A stretch of DNA of 64,000 bases from Massilibacteroides sp. (GCF_028705895.1 NZ_JAQWCQ010000007.1:33705-97704); one strand, 5' to 3'; numbered from the stretch's first letter, positions 35,608 to 44,605 are shown. The notes: generated by a model from the letters alone, not told the origin. Made by a program: numbers and translations.

Positions 35608-36615
35608 ATGGTGAAAATGAAAAACTTAATTCTATCTCTTATACTGTTATTACCAGTAGTTGTATGTTCTTGCGGAGATGATGATGATGATGATCTAATT
35701 GGTACATGGTATAGAGTTTCCGACTTCGACGGACTTGCACGCGGATTCGCCTCTTCCTTTACTATAGGGAATAAAGGCTATTTGGTCTGCGGTTTCGATG
35801 GTGGTAAAACGTGGATGTCCGACCTTTGGGAATATGATATGGATCAGGATTTCTGGACACAGAAAGCGAATTTTCCCGGTAACCCGCGTGACGCAGCCGT
35901 AGCTATCACTATTGACGACAAAGGATATCTGGGAACAGGTTATGATGGAACAGACAAATATAATGACTTCTGGGAATATGACCCGTCAACAAACTCATGG
36001 GAAGAGAAAGCTCCTTTCCCCGGCTCTGCAAGATATGATGCGGTAGGCTTCGGGCTACCCGGAAAAGGATATCTGGGCTCAGGTTATGATGGGAATTATC
36101 TGAAAGACTTTTATGCCTATACTCCAAGTACAAATACCTGGGAACAGATCGTAAGTATTGGAGGCTCCAAACGAAGAGGCGCAACTTCTTTCGTTATAGA
36201 CAATATCGCTTATGTGTGTTGTGGAGAAAATAATGGTGAATATATATCTGATTTCTGGAAGTACGATCAGTCTTCTGCTAAATGGACTCAGTTACGAGAT
36301 ATAGCGGATACATCGGATGATGATTATGATGACGATTATAGTATTGTCAGAAAATACGGAGTAGCCTTTGTTATTGACGGAGCCGCTTACATTTCTTGTG
36401 GAGAAAGCGGTAGTGTGAGAAGTGATAGCTGGAAATACATGCCAAGCACGGATTTATGGGAAAATGTAGCCAAATTTAAAGGTACGGCTCGTTCAGCTAC
36501 GGTATCATTTTCTAACGGAACAAGAGGATATATCGCGACAGGAAAAAGCAGCACGTATCAATTTGACGACATATGGGAACTTCACCCATACGAATATGAT
36601 GACGATGAATATTAA
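35608..36615 (+). CDS. Kelch-repeat surface lipoprotein
   Basis: 335 residues. The signal ends VVCSC-GDDDDDD: the run of Asp right after the lipidated Cys (Cys22) fits the acidic export signal that puts Bacteroidetes lipoproteins on the cell surface. The rest is a beta-propeller of at least five kelch units (RDAAVAITIDDKGYLGTGYDG; YDAVGFGLPGKGYLGSGYDG; RGATSFVIDNIAYVCCG), each with ND(F/L)W(E/K)Y blades. It lacks galactose-oxidase catalytic residues as far as I can see, so it is probably a binding protein. Co-transcribed with the DUF4907 gene. Confidence 0.88.
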   Translation: MVKMKNLILSLILLLPVVVCSCGDDDDDDLIGTWYRVSDFDGLARGFASSFTIGNKGYLVCGFDGGKTWMSDLWEYDMDQDFWTQKANFPGNPRDAAVAITIDDKGYLGTGYDGTDKYNDFWEYDPSTNSWEEKAPFPGSARYDAVGFGLPGKGYLGSGYDGNYLKDFYAYTPSTNTWEQIVSIGGSKRRGATSFVIDNIAYVCCGENNGEYISDFWKYDQSSAKWTQLRDIADTSDDDYDDDYSIVRKYGVAFVIDGAAYISCGESGSVRSDSWKYMPSTDLWENVAKFKGTARSATVSFSNGTRGYIATGKSSTYQFDDIWELHPYEYDDDEY

Positions 36616-36937
36616 GGTCAAGATATTATTATTAAGTATTACAATTCTCCTCGCTCTCTCGGCCTTGCTGTTGATAGGATATGATGAAAGAGAGAAAGAG
36701 GAGAATAGTAAATTCGAATTACAAACATTTAAAACCGATGAAGGTTGGGGATATAATATCTTATTGAATAAAAAGATTCTTATAAGTCAACCAAACATTC
36801 CCGCCATTGACACGGTAATGCCTTTTCCAAGTGAGGAAAGTGCAAAACGGACAGGACAACTTGTTTTAGAAAAAATAGTAAATAAGGAAAACTTCTCTGT
36901 CTCTAAGCAGGAAGTTGAATATTCTCTCTCTTATTGA
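36605..36937 (+). CDS. DUF4907 family membrane-anchored small protein
   Basis: 110 residues from ATG 36605, overlapping the kelch stop by 11 bp; other in-frame ATGs lie at 36596 and 36599. One N-terminal helix (ILLLSITILLALSALLLIGY) anchors or exports it. The remainder, GWGYNILLNKKILISQPNIPAI and KRTGQLVLEKI, is the DUF4907 pattern. The function is unknown. As I recall, these proteins are often found beside kelch and DUF4270 genes, which supports a joint role. Confidence 0.78.
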   Translation: MNIKVKILLLSITILLALSALLLIGYDEREKEENSKFELQTFKTDEGWGYNILLNKKILISQPNIPAIDTVMPFPSEESAKRTGQLVLEKIVNKENFSVSKQEVEYSLSY

Positions 36938-36955
36938 ACAGAAGTTCTGAGTTTT

Positions 36956-36990
36956 GAAAGGCTGGCTATTGGTTAGTCGGCCTTTTAGTT
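36956..36990 (+). terminator. Weak terminator after DUF4907
   Basis: AAAGGC-TG pairs with CG-GCCTTT across an AT-rich loop and is followed by T-rich sequence. Confidence 0.5.
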
Positions 36991-37010
36991 TTTACAAGCA
37001 CACTATTAAT

Positions 37011-37053
37011 AAAAAACAGAGCAACTACAATTGCGTAATTACTCTGTTTTTTT
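37011..37053. terminator. Bidirectional terminator between DUF4907 and yebC
   Basis: AAAAAACAGAG pairs with CTCTGTTTTTT; A and T runs flank it on both strands, serving the two convergent operons. Confidence 0.75.
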
Positions 37054-37073
37054 ATACTCTGAAAAGTTGTCGG

Positions 37074-37799
37074 TTACTCCTCTTCTTCCATTTTCATATT
37101 ATGAAAAACGTTCTGAACATCTTCATCCTCTTCTAATTTATCGAGCAATTTATTCAGTGTCTCACGTTGATCTGGTGTAACATCCTTGACATCATTAGGA
37201 ATACGAACAAACTCAGCACTATTGATTTCAAATCCGTTCTCTTCTAAGTATTTCTGAATAGCAGAATTCTGAGAGAACTCACCATAAAGAATGATATCTC
37301 CTTCGTCTTCTTCTACTTCATCAACTCCGAAATCAATCAATTCGAGTTCTAAATCCTCCAATGATACTCCCTCTTTCTTTACAACATGAAATACACATTT
37401 GTGATCAAACAAGAATTCCAGACTTCCAGAAGTGCCCAATGAACCGCCATGTTTATTGAAATAACTGCGCACATTAGCTACGGTTCTCGTTGTATTATCT
37501 GTTGCTGTTTCTACAAAGATCGCAATACCAAAAGGACCGTATCCTTCATAATTCATTTCTTTATAGTCTGTAAAATCTTTAGAAGTTGCCTTCTTGATCG
37601 CACGTTCGACGTTTTCTTTAGGCATATTTTCTTTCTTTGCCTGCTGCGCCAAAACGCGAAGACGAGGATTTGTATCCGGGTCAGGGCCACCTTCTTTTAC
37701 AGCTATTGTAATTTGTTTACCTAATTTGGTAAATACACGTGCCATGTTTCCCCAGCGCTTCAGCTTAGTAGCTTTGCGATATTCAAATGCTCTTCCCAT
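37074..37799 (-). CDS. yebC: YebC/PmpR/TACO1 family protein
   Basis: 241 residues starting with the family signature MGRAFEYRKATKLKRWGNMARVFTK. It also has GGPDPDTNPRLRVL, YEGYGPFGIAIFVE and DNTTRTVANVRSYFNKHGGSLG. These proteins act as translation factors easing stalls at polyproline and, in some bacteria, as transcription regulators. It lies 25 bp after pheT in the same operon. Confidence 0.95.
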   Translation of the reverse strand: MGRAFEYRKATKLKRWGNMARVFTKLGKQITIAVKEGGPDPDTNPRLRVLAQQAKKENMPKENVERAIKKATSKDFTDYKEMNYEGYGPFGIAIFVETATDNTTRTVANVRSYFNKHGGSLGTSGSLEFLFDHKCVFHVVKKEGVSLEDLELELIDFGVDEVEEDEGDIILYGEFSQNSAIQKYLEENGFEINSAEFVRIPNDVKDVTPDQRETLNKLLDKLEEDEDVQNVFHNMKMEEEE

Positions 37800-37824
37800 C
37801 TTATTTATTTAGTTATATGATTTA

Positions 37825-40287
37825 TTATCTTAATTGCGCATTTATTTTTTGCTCCAGATTGGTACGAATCTTATTCATTATAGAATCGATTTGTTTATCA
37901 TTTAATGTTTTCCCTTCATCTTGCAAGAAGAAACTTACAGCATATGATTTCTTTCCTGCAGCAAGATTTTTTCCTTCATACACATCAAATAATGTTACAT
38001 TCTTCAGCAATTTACGCTCACTATCAAAAGCAATCTTTTCTATTTCTTCGAAACGAATTGAGTTATCGATTAATAAAGCCAAATCACGTTTTACTCCGGG
38101 GAATTTAGATATTTCGGAGAAAGTAACTTTATTCTTGCGAATCTCTTTCATCAACAAAGTCCAGGATATTTCTGCGAAATACACTTCTGCATCCAGGTCA
38201 AGAGTCTTCGCTAATTTGCGATCAACAACACCAAATGTCCCTAATTGTCTTCCTGAACGTGTCGTTATACTTAAACCTGCTGAATAAATATCATTGCTTA
38301 AATTGCCGAAAATTACACTTTTCGGATTAACGCCAAGACGAATCAGAATATTCTCAACATAGGCTTTCAACTCATATACGGTTGACTTTTCATCGGGATG
38401 CGCCCAACTATGTTCTACACGACTACCTGTCAGCCACAAGCCAAGACGATAATCTTCTTTAAATTCGGCCAGACTCTCTCCTTCTTTTTTCTTTTCAACA
38501 TCATATGTATAGCAATTACCGAATTCAAAGAATTTCAGGTTTTCATTTTTGCGTTTAATATTATGCTCCACACTTTCCAAGCCTCCGAACAATAAAGTCT
38601 GGCGCATCACATTCAAGTCTGCACTTAAAGGATTTTCCAACTTAACACAGCAGGCTTCGGGATAGGTCGATAAATTTTCATAATAAGCAGAACGAGTAAG
38701 CGAATTATTCAATATCTCGTTAAAGCCGGCTCCGCAAAGTTGTTCTGAGATCAGATTTTGCAGATCATAGCTTTTATCCGTATCCGTTTTATAACTCAGA
38801 TTAGATTTAACACTGTCACTGAATTCTATATTATTATAGCCGTAAATACGCAGAATATCTTCAATCACATCTACGTCACGTTGCACATCAATGCGATACA
38901 AAGGAACTTCCAACGTCCAACTGTCTGATGTTTCTGCAACAACTTTCATTTCCAAGCTATCCAAAATACTACGGATCGTATCTGCAGGAATCTCTTTGCC
39001 TATCAAACTATTTACTTTAGAATGCGACAAATCAACCGTGTATGGCTTAGCAGGTTCGGGATATACATCCTGAAGCGGGCCAGCGATGATACCTCCGGCC
39101 AATTCTTTAATCAGAAGAGCAGCTCTCTTTAGTGCATAAATTGTCACATTCGGATCAAGTCCTCTTTCATAACGGAAGGAAGCATCTGTATTCAAACCGA
39201 AACGACGTGCTGTTTTACGTATCCAGCTGGCATTAAAATTAGCTGATTCCAGGAATACGTCCGTTGTTTTTTCGGTAACTCCAGAGTCTAAGCCTCCAAA
39301 CACCCCTCCAATACACATAGCTTCTTCTGTACTGCAGATCATCAAATCACGTTCGGTAAGGGTACGTTCCACTCCATCTAAAGTGACGAATTTCGTCCCC
39401 TCGGGTTGAGTTTTCACGACAACCTTATTTCCCTTTATTCCGGCTACGTCAAAAGCATGTAAAGGTTGGCCTATTTCATGCAAAACGAAGTTTGTGATAT
39501 CTACTACATTATTAATAGGACGCAAACCGATTGTCTTCAATTTGTTTTTTAACCAATCCGGACTTTCTTTTACAGAGACACTTCGTATTGTTACTCCTGA
39601 ATAGCGCGGACAGGCTTCTGTGTTTTCCACAATAACCTCAACACCTGATGTCGGATCTTCTATTTCAAAAGCATCTACTGAAGGACGGGTTAAGACACCT
39701 GGCCGGTTATTCTGTTTCAGATACGCTGCCAAATCACGGGCTACTCCAAAGTGGGAAGTAGCATCCACACGATTAGGCGTAATATCTACTTCGAGCACAT
39801 AATCGCTCTTTACATTATAATATTCTTTTGCCGGCATACCAACGACCACATCGGATGGAAGAACTATAATTCCATCATGACTCGTACCTATTCCGATTTC
39901 GTCTTCAGCACAGATCATACCGTTGGATTCTACACCACGTATCTTGGATTTCTTAATCGTAAAACTTTCTTCTCCGCTATACAATTTTGTTCCATTTACT
40001 GCCACGACGACTTTTTGTCCTGCGGCCACGTTAGGAGCACCACAGACTATCTGAAGAGGCTCCTCGCCTCCCACATTAACTGTTGTGATATGTAAATGGT
40101 CGGAATTGGGATGATCTACACAAGTCAGGACTTCTCCGATGACAAGACCTTCTAATCCACCTTTTATGGTTTGTACTTCTTCCACTCCTCCGGTTTCTAA
40201 ACCGATAGAAGTCAAAGCTGCTGCCACCTCTTCCGGCTGAAGGTTAAAATCAAGGTATTCTTTCAGCCAATTGTATGATATATTCAT
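37825..40287 (-). CDS. pheT: Phenylalanine-tRNA ligase beta subunit
   Basis: 820 residues. The alpha2-beta2 enzyme charges tRNA-Phe. The N-terminal MNISYNWLKEYLDF is followed by a tRNA-binding (EMAP-like) domain near 40-150, B3/B4 editing domain (RYSGVTIRSVSVKESPDWLK; NNVVDITNFVLHEIGQPLHAFD), the B5 domain, and a C-terminal anticodon-binding domain (SKFPGVKRDLALLIDNS). pheS is separate, 22 kb away at 62211. Operon order pheT-yebC. Confidence 0.97.
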   Translation of the reverse strand: MNISYNWLKEYLDFNLQPEEVAAALTSIGLETGGVEEVQTIKGGLEGLVIGEVLTCVDHPNSDHLHITTVNVGGEEPLQIVCGAPNVAAGQKVVVAVNGTKLYSGEESFTIKKSKIRGVESNGMICAEDEIGIGTSHDGIIVLPSDVVVGMPAKEYYNVKSDYVLEVDITPNRVDATSHFGVARDLAAYLKQNNRPGVLTRPSVDAFEIEDPTSGVEVIVENTEACPRYSGVTIRSVSVKESPDWLKNKLKTIGLRPINNVVDITNFVLHEIGQPLHAFDVAGIKGNKVVVKTQPEGTKFVTLDGVERTLTERDLMICSTEEAMCIGGVFGGLDSGVTEKTTDVFLESANFNASWIRKTARRFGLNTDASFRYERGLDPNVTIYALKRAALLIKELAGGIIAGPLQDVYPEPAKPYTVDLSHSKVNSLIGKEIPADTIRSILDSLEMKVVAETSDSWTLEVPLYRIDVQRDVDVIEDILRIYGYNNIEFSDSVKSNLSYKTDTDKSYDLQNLISEQLCGAGFNEILNNSLTRSAYYENLSTYPEACCVKLENPLSADLNVMRQTLLFGGLESVEHNIKRKNENLKFFEFGNCYTYDVEKKKEGESLAEFKEDYRLGLWLTGSRVEHSWAHPDEKSTVYELKAYVENILIRLGVNPKSVIFGNLSNDIYSAGLSITTRSGRQLGTFGVVDRKLAKTLDLDAEVYFAEISWTLLMKEIRKNKVTFSEISKFPGVKRDLALLIDNSIRFEEIEKIAFDSERKLLKNVTLFDVYEGKNLAAGKKSYAVSFFLQDEGKTLNDKQIDSIMNKIRTNLEQKINAQLR

Positions 40288-40329
40288 TGCTTAAAAAGTT
40301 TTTTTACGGAGCTTTCTTAAATTAACCGT

Positions 40330-40337
40330 CAAAGGTA
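40330..40337 (-). promoter_or_regulatory. -7 box for pheT-yebC
   Basis: Minus-strand TACCTTTG, exact TAnnTTTG, 42 nt before the pheT ATG. Confidence 0.6.
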
Positions 40338-40392
40338 ACAAGATTTTTTTTACAGTTAAAAAATACACGTGATTATATCGCTCTGAAAATAG

Positions 40393-40400
40393 TACCTTTG
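40393..40400 (+). promoter_or_regulatory. -7 box for trmD
   Basis: TACCTTTG, exact match, 26 nt before the trmD ATG. Confidence 0.65.
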
Positions 40401-40426
40401 CAGGCAAATCTGCTAAATAGTTACGT

Positions 40427-41110
40427 ATGCGAATCGATATACTCACGGTTTTACCGGAAATGATAGATGGAATGATCAATTGCTCCATCCTCAAACGGGC
40501 ACAGGATAAAGGGCTGGCCGAAATTCATTTACATAATCTGCGTGATTATACTACGAATAAATGGAGACGAGTGGATGATTATCCTTTTGGTGGTGAAGCG
40601 GGAATGGTAATACAGGTTGAGCCGGTGGACAAAGCGATTCGTGCGCTAAAGGCCGAACGGACATATGATGAGGTAATCTATACCTCGCCGGACGGGGAAA
40701 CGTTTAATCAACCGATGGCAAACAACCTGTCGCTGACGAACAATCTGATTATCCTTTGCGGACATTATAAAGGCGTGGATTATCGTATTCGCGAGCATCT
40801 GATCACAAAAGAGATTTCTGTTGGCGACTATGTATTAACAGGTGGTGAATTAGCCGCCGCTATTATGGCAGATGCCATTGTGCGTTTGTTACCAGGCGCT
40901 ATTGGCGACGAACAAAGCGCACTTTCGGATTCCTTTCAGGATAATTTATTAGCTCCTCCCGTATATACTCGTCCGGCCGACTATAACGGATGGAAAGTTC
41001 CGGATGTACTCCTTTCGGGACATCAACTCAAGATTGACGAATGGAGACTTCAGCAGGCTCATGAACGTACGGCCAGGCTAAGACCGGATTTACTATTGAA
41101 GGAGAAATAA
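40427..41110 (+). CDS. trmD: tRNA (guanine-37-N1)-methyltransferase
   Basis: 227 residues. It methylates G37 next to the anticodon with SAM to prevent frameshifting. SPOUT-class features: [12 protein letters not shown] at the start, [27 protein letters not shown] and the SAM-knot [14 protein letters not shown]. The length is a little short but the domains are complete. It is convergent with the NarL-type regulator gene with a gap of only 4 bp. Confidence 0.97.
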   Translation: MRIDILTVLPEMIDGMINCSILKRAQDKGLAEIHLHNLRDYTTNKWRRVDDYPFGGEAGMVIQVEPVDKAIRALKAERTYDEVIYTSPDGETFNQPMANNLSLTNNLIILCGHYKGVDYRIREHLITKEISVGDYVLTGGELAAAIMADAIVRLLPGAIGDEQSALSDSFQDNLLAPPVYTRPADYNGWKVPDVLLSGHQLKIDEWRLQQAHERTARLRPDLLLKEK

Positions 41111-41114
41111 AAAA

Positions 41115-41765
41115 TCAGATATAGTATTCGGCAGAATCAACAATACCAGCCCGAAGCGCATATTTTGTTGCTTCGTGGATATTATTTACTTCCAGTTTTC
41201 GGAAAATATTCTTTCGATGCGTAGTAATGGTATGCACACTTGAAAAACGTTCTGCTGCAATTTCTTTCGTTGTTTTTCCTAAAGCAATCGCTTTCAATAT
41301 CTCTATTTCTGTTGCCGTTAATACAGGTTGTTCTTTTGGTTCATGCTCTATTTTACGGTTCAATAACATATTGGAAATGCGGTTGCACACATAACGTTCC
41401 GAACGCAGGGCATAAAGTATTGATGCTTGAATCTCTTCTAATGAAGCATCTTTCAACACCACTCCAAAGGCCTCACTGCTAAACACGATTCTGCGAATAA
41501 AATCATCACTGAGGTATTCACAAAACAACACCCACTGGGCTTTCTTAAAACGTTCCTGTATAATAAATAGTTCCTCTATACTATTCAGATCAAAGAGACT
41601 ATAATCCAACATCACTACAGAGTCTGGATATTTTTCCATTGTTTTCAATAACGCGTCGCGCGTGTCTGCTTCTACAATCTGGCTATAGCCGGAAATCTTA
41701 TCACAGAGATATAAGATTCCGGCTTTAGTAATATCCTGGTTATCTGCAAGTATGATTGTCTTCAT
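41115..41765 (-). CDS. NarL/LuxR-family response regulator
   Basis: 216 residues. The receiver domain has ILADNQD at 5-11, phospho-acceptor Asp54 in VVMLDYS and VVLKDAS with the conserved Lys. The C-terminal HTH (LTATEIEILKAIALGKTTKEIAAERFSSVHTITTHRKNIFRKL) is the LuxR type. No kinase is adjacent. The start lies 3 bp after the stop of the upstream PLP-enzyme gene, so they are cotranscribed and may be functionally linked. Confidence 0.9.
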   Translation of the reverse strand: MKTIILADNQDITKAGILYLCDKISGYSQIVEADTRDALLKTMEKYPDSVVMLDYSLFDLNSIEELFIIQERFKKAQWVLFCEYLSDDFIRRIVFSSEAFGVVLKDASLEEIQASILYALRSERYVCNRISNMLLNRKIEHEPKEQPVLTATEIEILKAIALGKTTKEIAAERFSSVHTITTHRKNIFRKLEVNNIHEATKYALRAGIVDSAEYYI

Positions 41766-41768
41766 AGC

Positions 41769-43010
41769 TTACGAATAGAGTGCTTGTTTTATATCATTAA
41801 AAAGATCGTCAGCTTCTTCCAGACCAACCGAGAGACGAATCGTTTTCTGGCTTACGTCCATACTGACACGCTGTTCTTCACTAAAAGTACCGAAGATAGT
41901 ACTTGCGGGATGTATAACCAACGATTTGTTATCGAAAAGATTCGTTGCACGGCAAATCAGCTTCAGCCGGTTCATAAATGAAAAACAGGCTTCTTTGGAA
42001 GACAAATCGAAAGTGAGCATAGCTCCCGGAAGAGGCCCGAATTGCATTTTGCTTAACTCATAAAAAGGATTATCCGTAAGCCCTGTATAATTAACCGATT
42101 CCACTTTATCTGACTCCTGCAAACGTTTTGCCAGTTCCAGACAAGTAGAAGCCTGCCGTTCAAAACGAAGAGACATCGTTTCCAAACCTAAAGTCTGCAT
42201 ATACGCCACTTGCGGGGTCATGTATGCTCCCATATTCCGGTGAATTTCTTTACGCATACGTACAGAAAAAGCATTGAGCCCAAACTGTTTTGCCAACGAA
42301 GACAAAACAGGCGACCGCGACCAGTCAAACGTTCCGTAGTCAACAATCAGACCGCCTACACTTGTTGCTCCCCCTGAAATATACTTCGTAGATGAAACCA
42401 CTTCGATATTCACCCCAAACTTATTCGCCTGAAAAGCAGAAAAAGGCACCACCGTAGTATCGGCAATCAAAGGCACACCAGCCTCTTTTGCTATTACAGA
42501 AAGTTGTTTCAGGTCAGCAACTTCCAACTGAGGATTCGTAATCACCTCTAAAAAAAGCGCAAATGTATTCCCATCGATTTGCTTGCGAACAGCTTCCGAA
42601 TCAGTAAGATCACAAAAACGGACTTCTACACCAAAAGCCGCCAATGTCATTTTGAACAAAGAATACGTATTACCAAATAAATGAGAAGAAGTTACAATAT
42701 TGCCTCCTGCATATCCGATCGTCATCATAACATTACTGATGGCTGCCATCCCAGAGTTTAACGCCGTAACACCGACCGCACCGGTAATCTCGCGCACTCT
42801 GGTTTCAAAATACTGTACTGTCGGGTTTGTTATCCGCGAATACGTATGCTCCGCTGAACGTCCCACAAAGGCTGCTTCCATCGCTTCCGCAGTCTCAAAT
42901 TCGAAAGCCGCCGAGTTATAAACCGGCATAGCCAACGAGTTGTAAGCATCCGGTTTTTCATAAGGAGTATGAAGCAACCGTGACTCAAAACTGAACTCTT
43001 CCATTTTCAA
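41769..43010 (-). CDS. Cys/Met-metabolism PLP enzyme (O-acetylhomoserine sulfhydrylase-like)
   Basis: 413 residues. PLP-dependent trans-sulfuration fold: HTYSRITNPTVQYFE near 55-69, ALNSGMAAIS at 83-92, and Lys209 in VVSSTKYISGG as Schiff-base lysine. The overall length and N-terminal FSFESRLLHTPYEKPDAYNSLAMPVYNS fit O-acetylhomoserine sulfhydrylase/methionine gamma-lyase relatives. The sequence cannot separate sulfhydrylation from gamma-lyase activity. No SAM riboswitch is apparent upstream. Confidence 0.82.
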   Translation of the reverse strand: MKMEEFSFESRLLHTPYEKPDAYNSLAMPVYNSAAFEFETAEAMEAAFVGRSAEHTYSRITNPTVQYFETRVREITGAVGVTALNSGMAAISNVMMTIGYAGGNIVTSSHLFGNTYSLFKMTLAAFGVEVRFCDLTDSEAVRKQIDGNTFALFLEVITNPQLEVADLKQLSVIAKEAGVPLIADTTVVPFSAFQANKFGVNIEVVSSTKYISGGATSVGGLIVDYGTFDWSRSPVLSSLAKQFGLNAFSVRMRKEIHRNMGAYMTPQVAYMQTLGLETMSLRFERQASTCLELAKRLQESDKVESVNYTGLTDNPFYELSKMQFGPLPGAMLTFDLSSKEACFSFMNRLKLICRATNLFDNKSLVIHPASTIFGTFSEEQRVSMDVSQKTIRLSVGLEEADDLFNDIKQALYS

Positions 43011-43169
43011 CTATTTCAATCATTAAAATCTTTTTGCCTCCACAAAAGTACCATATTCTATTTATAAGGCAGATACTTTTTAAAGTTTTTACGGCCTTTC
43101 CCTTTATGATTATTATCAATCAGGTCGTTTTTCTACATATATGAAACCACAAAAAACGGATTCTTTTCC

Positions 43170-43177
43170 TACCTTTG
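43170..43177 (+). promoter_or_regulatory. -7 box for the queuosine-precursor transporter
   Basis: TACCTTTG, exact TAnnTTTG. Transcription should begin near 43182-43185, at the 5' edge of the riboswitch. Confidence 0.65.
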
Positions 43178-43181
43178 CAGT

Positions 43182-43215
43182 CCCGAGTGCTTGAACACCT
43201 CGTTAAAAACAAGAA
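43182..43215 (+). promoter_or_regulatory. Candidate preQ1-I riboswitch
   Basis: P1 is CGAG (43184-43187) with CTCG (43199-43202). The loop TGCTTGAACAC contains CTTG (43190-43193), which can pair with CAAG (43210-43213) in the A-rich tail GTTAAAAACAAG. This is the compact H-type pseudoknot of preQ1-I aptamers. The tail reaches to 3-5 nt before the ATG at 43219, so ligand binding would block translation initiation. The downstream gene is a queuosine-precursor transporter, a known preQ1 riboswitch target class. Confidence 0.7.
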
Positions 43216-43218
43216 TTT

Positions 43219-43899
43219 ATGCAAACAAAAGTATCAGTACCTTTCATGTTGCTGGGCATTCTGTTTAATGTATGCCTGCTGTCAGCAAATCTTTTAGAGA
43301 CTAAAGTGATCCAACTTTTCGGCATTACCACAACTGCCGGTTTAATCGTGTTCCCTATTTCTTACATTATTAATGACTGTATTGCCGAAGTATGGGGGTT
43401 TAAAAAAGCACGCCTTATTATCTGGAGTGGATTCGCTTGTAACTTTCTTCTGATCGCATTTGCCCAGATTGCCATTCTACTTCCTAATGCTCCGTTCTGG
43501 GAAGGAGAAGAGGCTTTTAATTTCGTATTTGGCCTTGCACCGCGTATTGCCGCAGCCAGCTTAATCGCGTTTTTGGCCGGTTCTTTTATCAATGCCTACG
43601 TCATGAGCAAGATGAAGCTTGCATCTAAAGGGAAGAATTTTTCTGCCCGTGCAATATTATCCACTCTGGCGGGAGAAAGTATAGATTCCATAATCTTCTT
43701 TCCAATTGCTTTTTATGGATTAGTACCGACAAGAGAACTATTTGTCATGATTGCAACACAAGCTGTTCTTAAATCATTGTATGAAGTTATCATCCTTCCT
43801 ATGACAATCCGTGTGGTCAATTACATTAAAAAAATAGAAGGAAGTGATGTGTATGATAAGGACATATCCTATAATATTTTAAAGATAAAAGATCTATAA
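43219..43899 (+). CDS. Queuosine precursor transporter (YhhQ/VUT_1 family)
   Basis: 226 residues with about six membrane helices. The family motifs NLLETKVIQLFG, FPISYIINDCIAEVWGFKKAR and the C-terminal SIDSIIFFPIAFYG are present. Members import preQ0/preQ1 for queuosine modification of tRNA. A candidate preQ1-I riboswitch lies directly upstream, consistent with that role. Monocistronic. Confidence 0.92.
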   Translation: MQTKVSVPFMLLGILFNVCLLSANLLETKVIQLFGITTTAGLIVFPISYIINDCIAEVWGFKKARLIIWSGFACNFLLIAFAQIAILLPNAPFWEGEEAFNFVFGLAPRIAAASLIAFLAGSFINAYVMSKMKLASKGKNFSARAILSTLAGESIDSIIFFPIAFYGLVPTRELFVMIATQAVLKSLYEVIILPMTIRVVNYIKKIEGSDVYDKDISYNILKIKDL

Positions 43900-44222
43900 G
43901 AATACCTGAAAAAGCACTCAAAAAGGCGTTTATAATTGAACAAAAACAAGGTTGAATCCTCCGAAAAAAGTCTTTTTTATCAAAAATTAACGCCCTACAG
44001 ACACTTCAAATAGGGGGATAAAATTGCAAAAAGGGACTTTTTACAGTTGGTTCAAGGGTTGATTATCGAAAAACGGCCGTTTTTTATCTGTTGAAAATCA
44101 ACAATAATACGCCCCTGAAAATATAAAGGATATAATTGGAAAAATAAAGGATATTTTTCCAATTATATCCTTTATATTTTTTCATCAAATACTATAAATG
44201 TAAATTGCAAAATGTACGATAG
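43900..44222. other. Intergenic region with dispersed repeat
   Basis: 323 bases between convergent genes, without a credible reading frame. It holds the third dispersed-repeat copy (44119-44180) and, on its left, an AACGGCCGTT palindrome (44072-44081) and GTTGAAAATCAAC (44089-44101), the same accessory segments as beside copy 2 but in reverse order and orientation. Confidence 0.6.
44119..44180. repeat. Dispersed AATATAAAGG repeat, copy 3
   Basis: Units with GG at 44128-44129 and 44149-44150 (21 bp apart) and an inverted unit with CC at 44169-44170 (20 bp further). Same register as copy 2; the outer units also pair (AAAATATAAAGGATATAATTGG against CCAATTATATCC). Confidence 0.75.
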
Positions 44223-44266
44223 AAAAAAACGGGGTTGTTCGACTTATCGAACAACCCCGTTTTTTC
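44223..44266. terminator. Bidirectional terminator (rpmE2 side)
   Basis: AACGGGGTTGTTCG pairs perfectly with CGAACAACCCCGTT and has A and T runs on both sides; it lies 22 nt past the rpmE2 stop. Confidence 0.9.
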
Positions 44267-44288
44267 TCCCACTCTAAAGAGTGTTAGA

Positions 44289-44543
44289 TTATTTCTTGTT
44301 ACGGTTACCGTAGCGGCTCATGAACTTGTCAACACGTCCTGCAGTATCTACCAATGTAGATTTACCAGTATAGAATGGATGTGAAGTGTTTGAGATTTCC
44401 ACTTTTACTAACGGATAAGTTACACCGTCTAATTCAATTGTTTCTTTTGCGTTAATAGTTGAACGCGTGATAAATACATCGTCATTTGACATATCTTTAA
44501 ATACAACCGGACGATAGTTTTCAGGATGAATACCTTGTTTCAT
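44289..44543 (-). CDS. rpmE2: 50S ribosomal protein L31 type B
   Basis: 84 residues with [17 protein letters not shown] and [26 protein letters not shown]. There are no cysteines, so it is the zinc-independent type B form. No second L31 is seen in the window. It has its own exact -7 box and a strong terminator. Confidence 0.96.
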   Translation of the reverse strand: MKQGIHPENYRPVVFKDMSNDDVFITRSTINAKETIELDGVTYPLVKVEISNTSHPFYTGKSTLVDTAGRVDKFMSRYGNRNKK

Positions 44544-44605
44544 TGCTTTTATCTTGATTTAATTATTTTATTACTTATACAGTTGGTAACCGGTAAATTG
44601 GCTTG

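Noticed and set aside
35680..35695. Short GAT repeat as a phase-variable tract
   Set aside because: It encodes the Asp run after the lipoprotein Cys, a normal surface-export signal, and a trinucleotide change would not shift frame.
43011..43169. SAM riboswitch upstream of the Cys/Met PLP gene
   Set aside because: No SAM-type aptamer core could be recognised in the leader on the minus strand.
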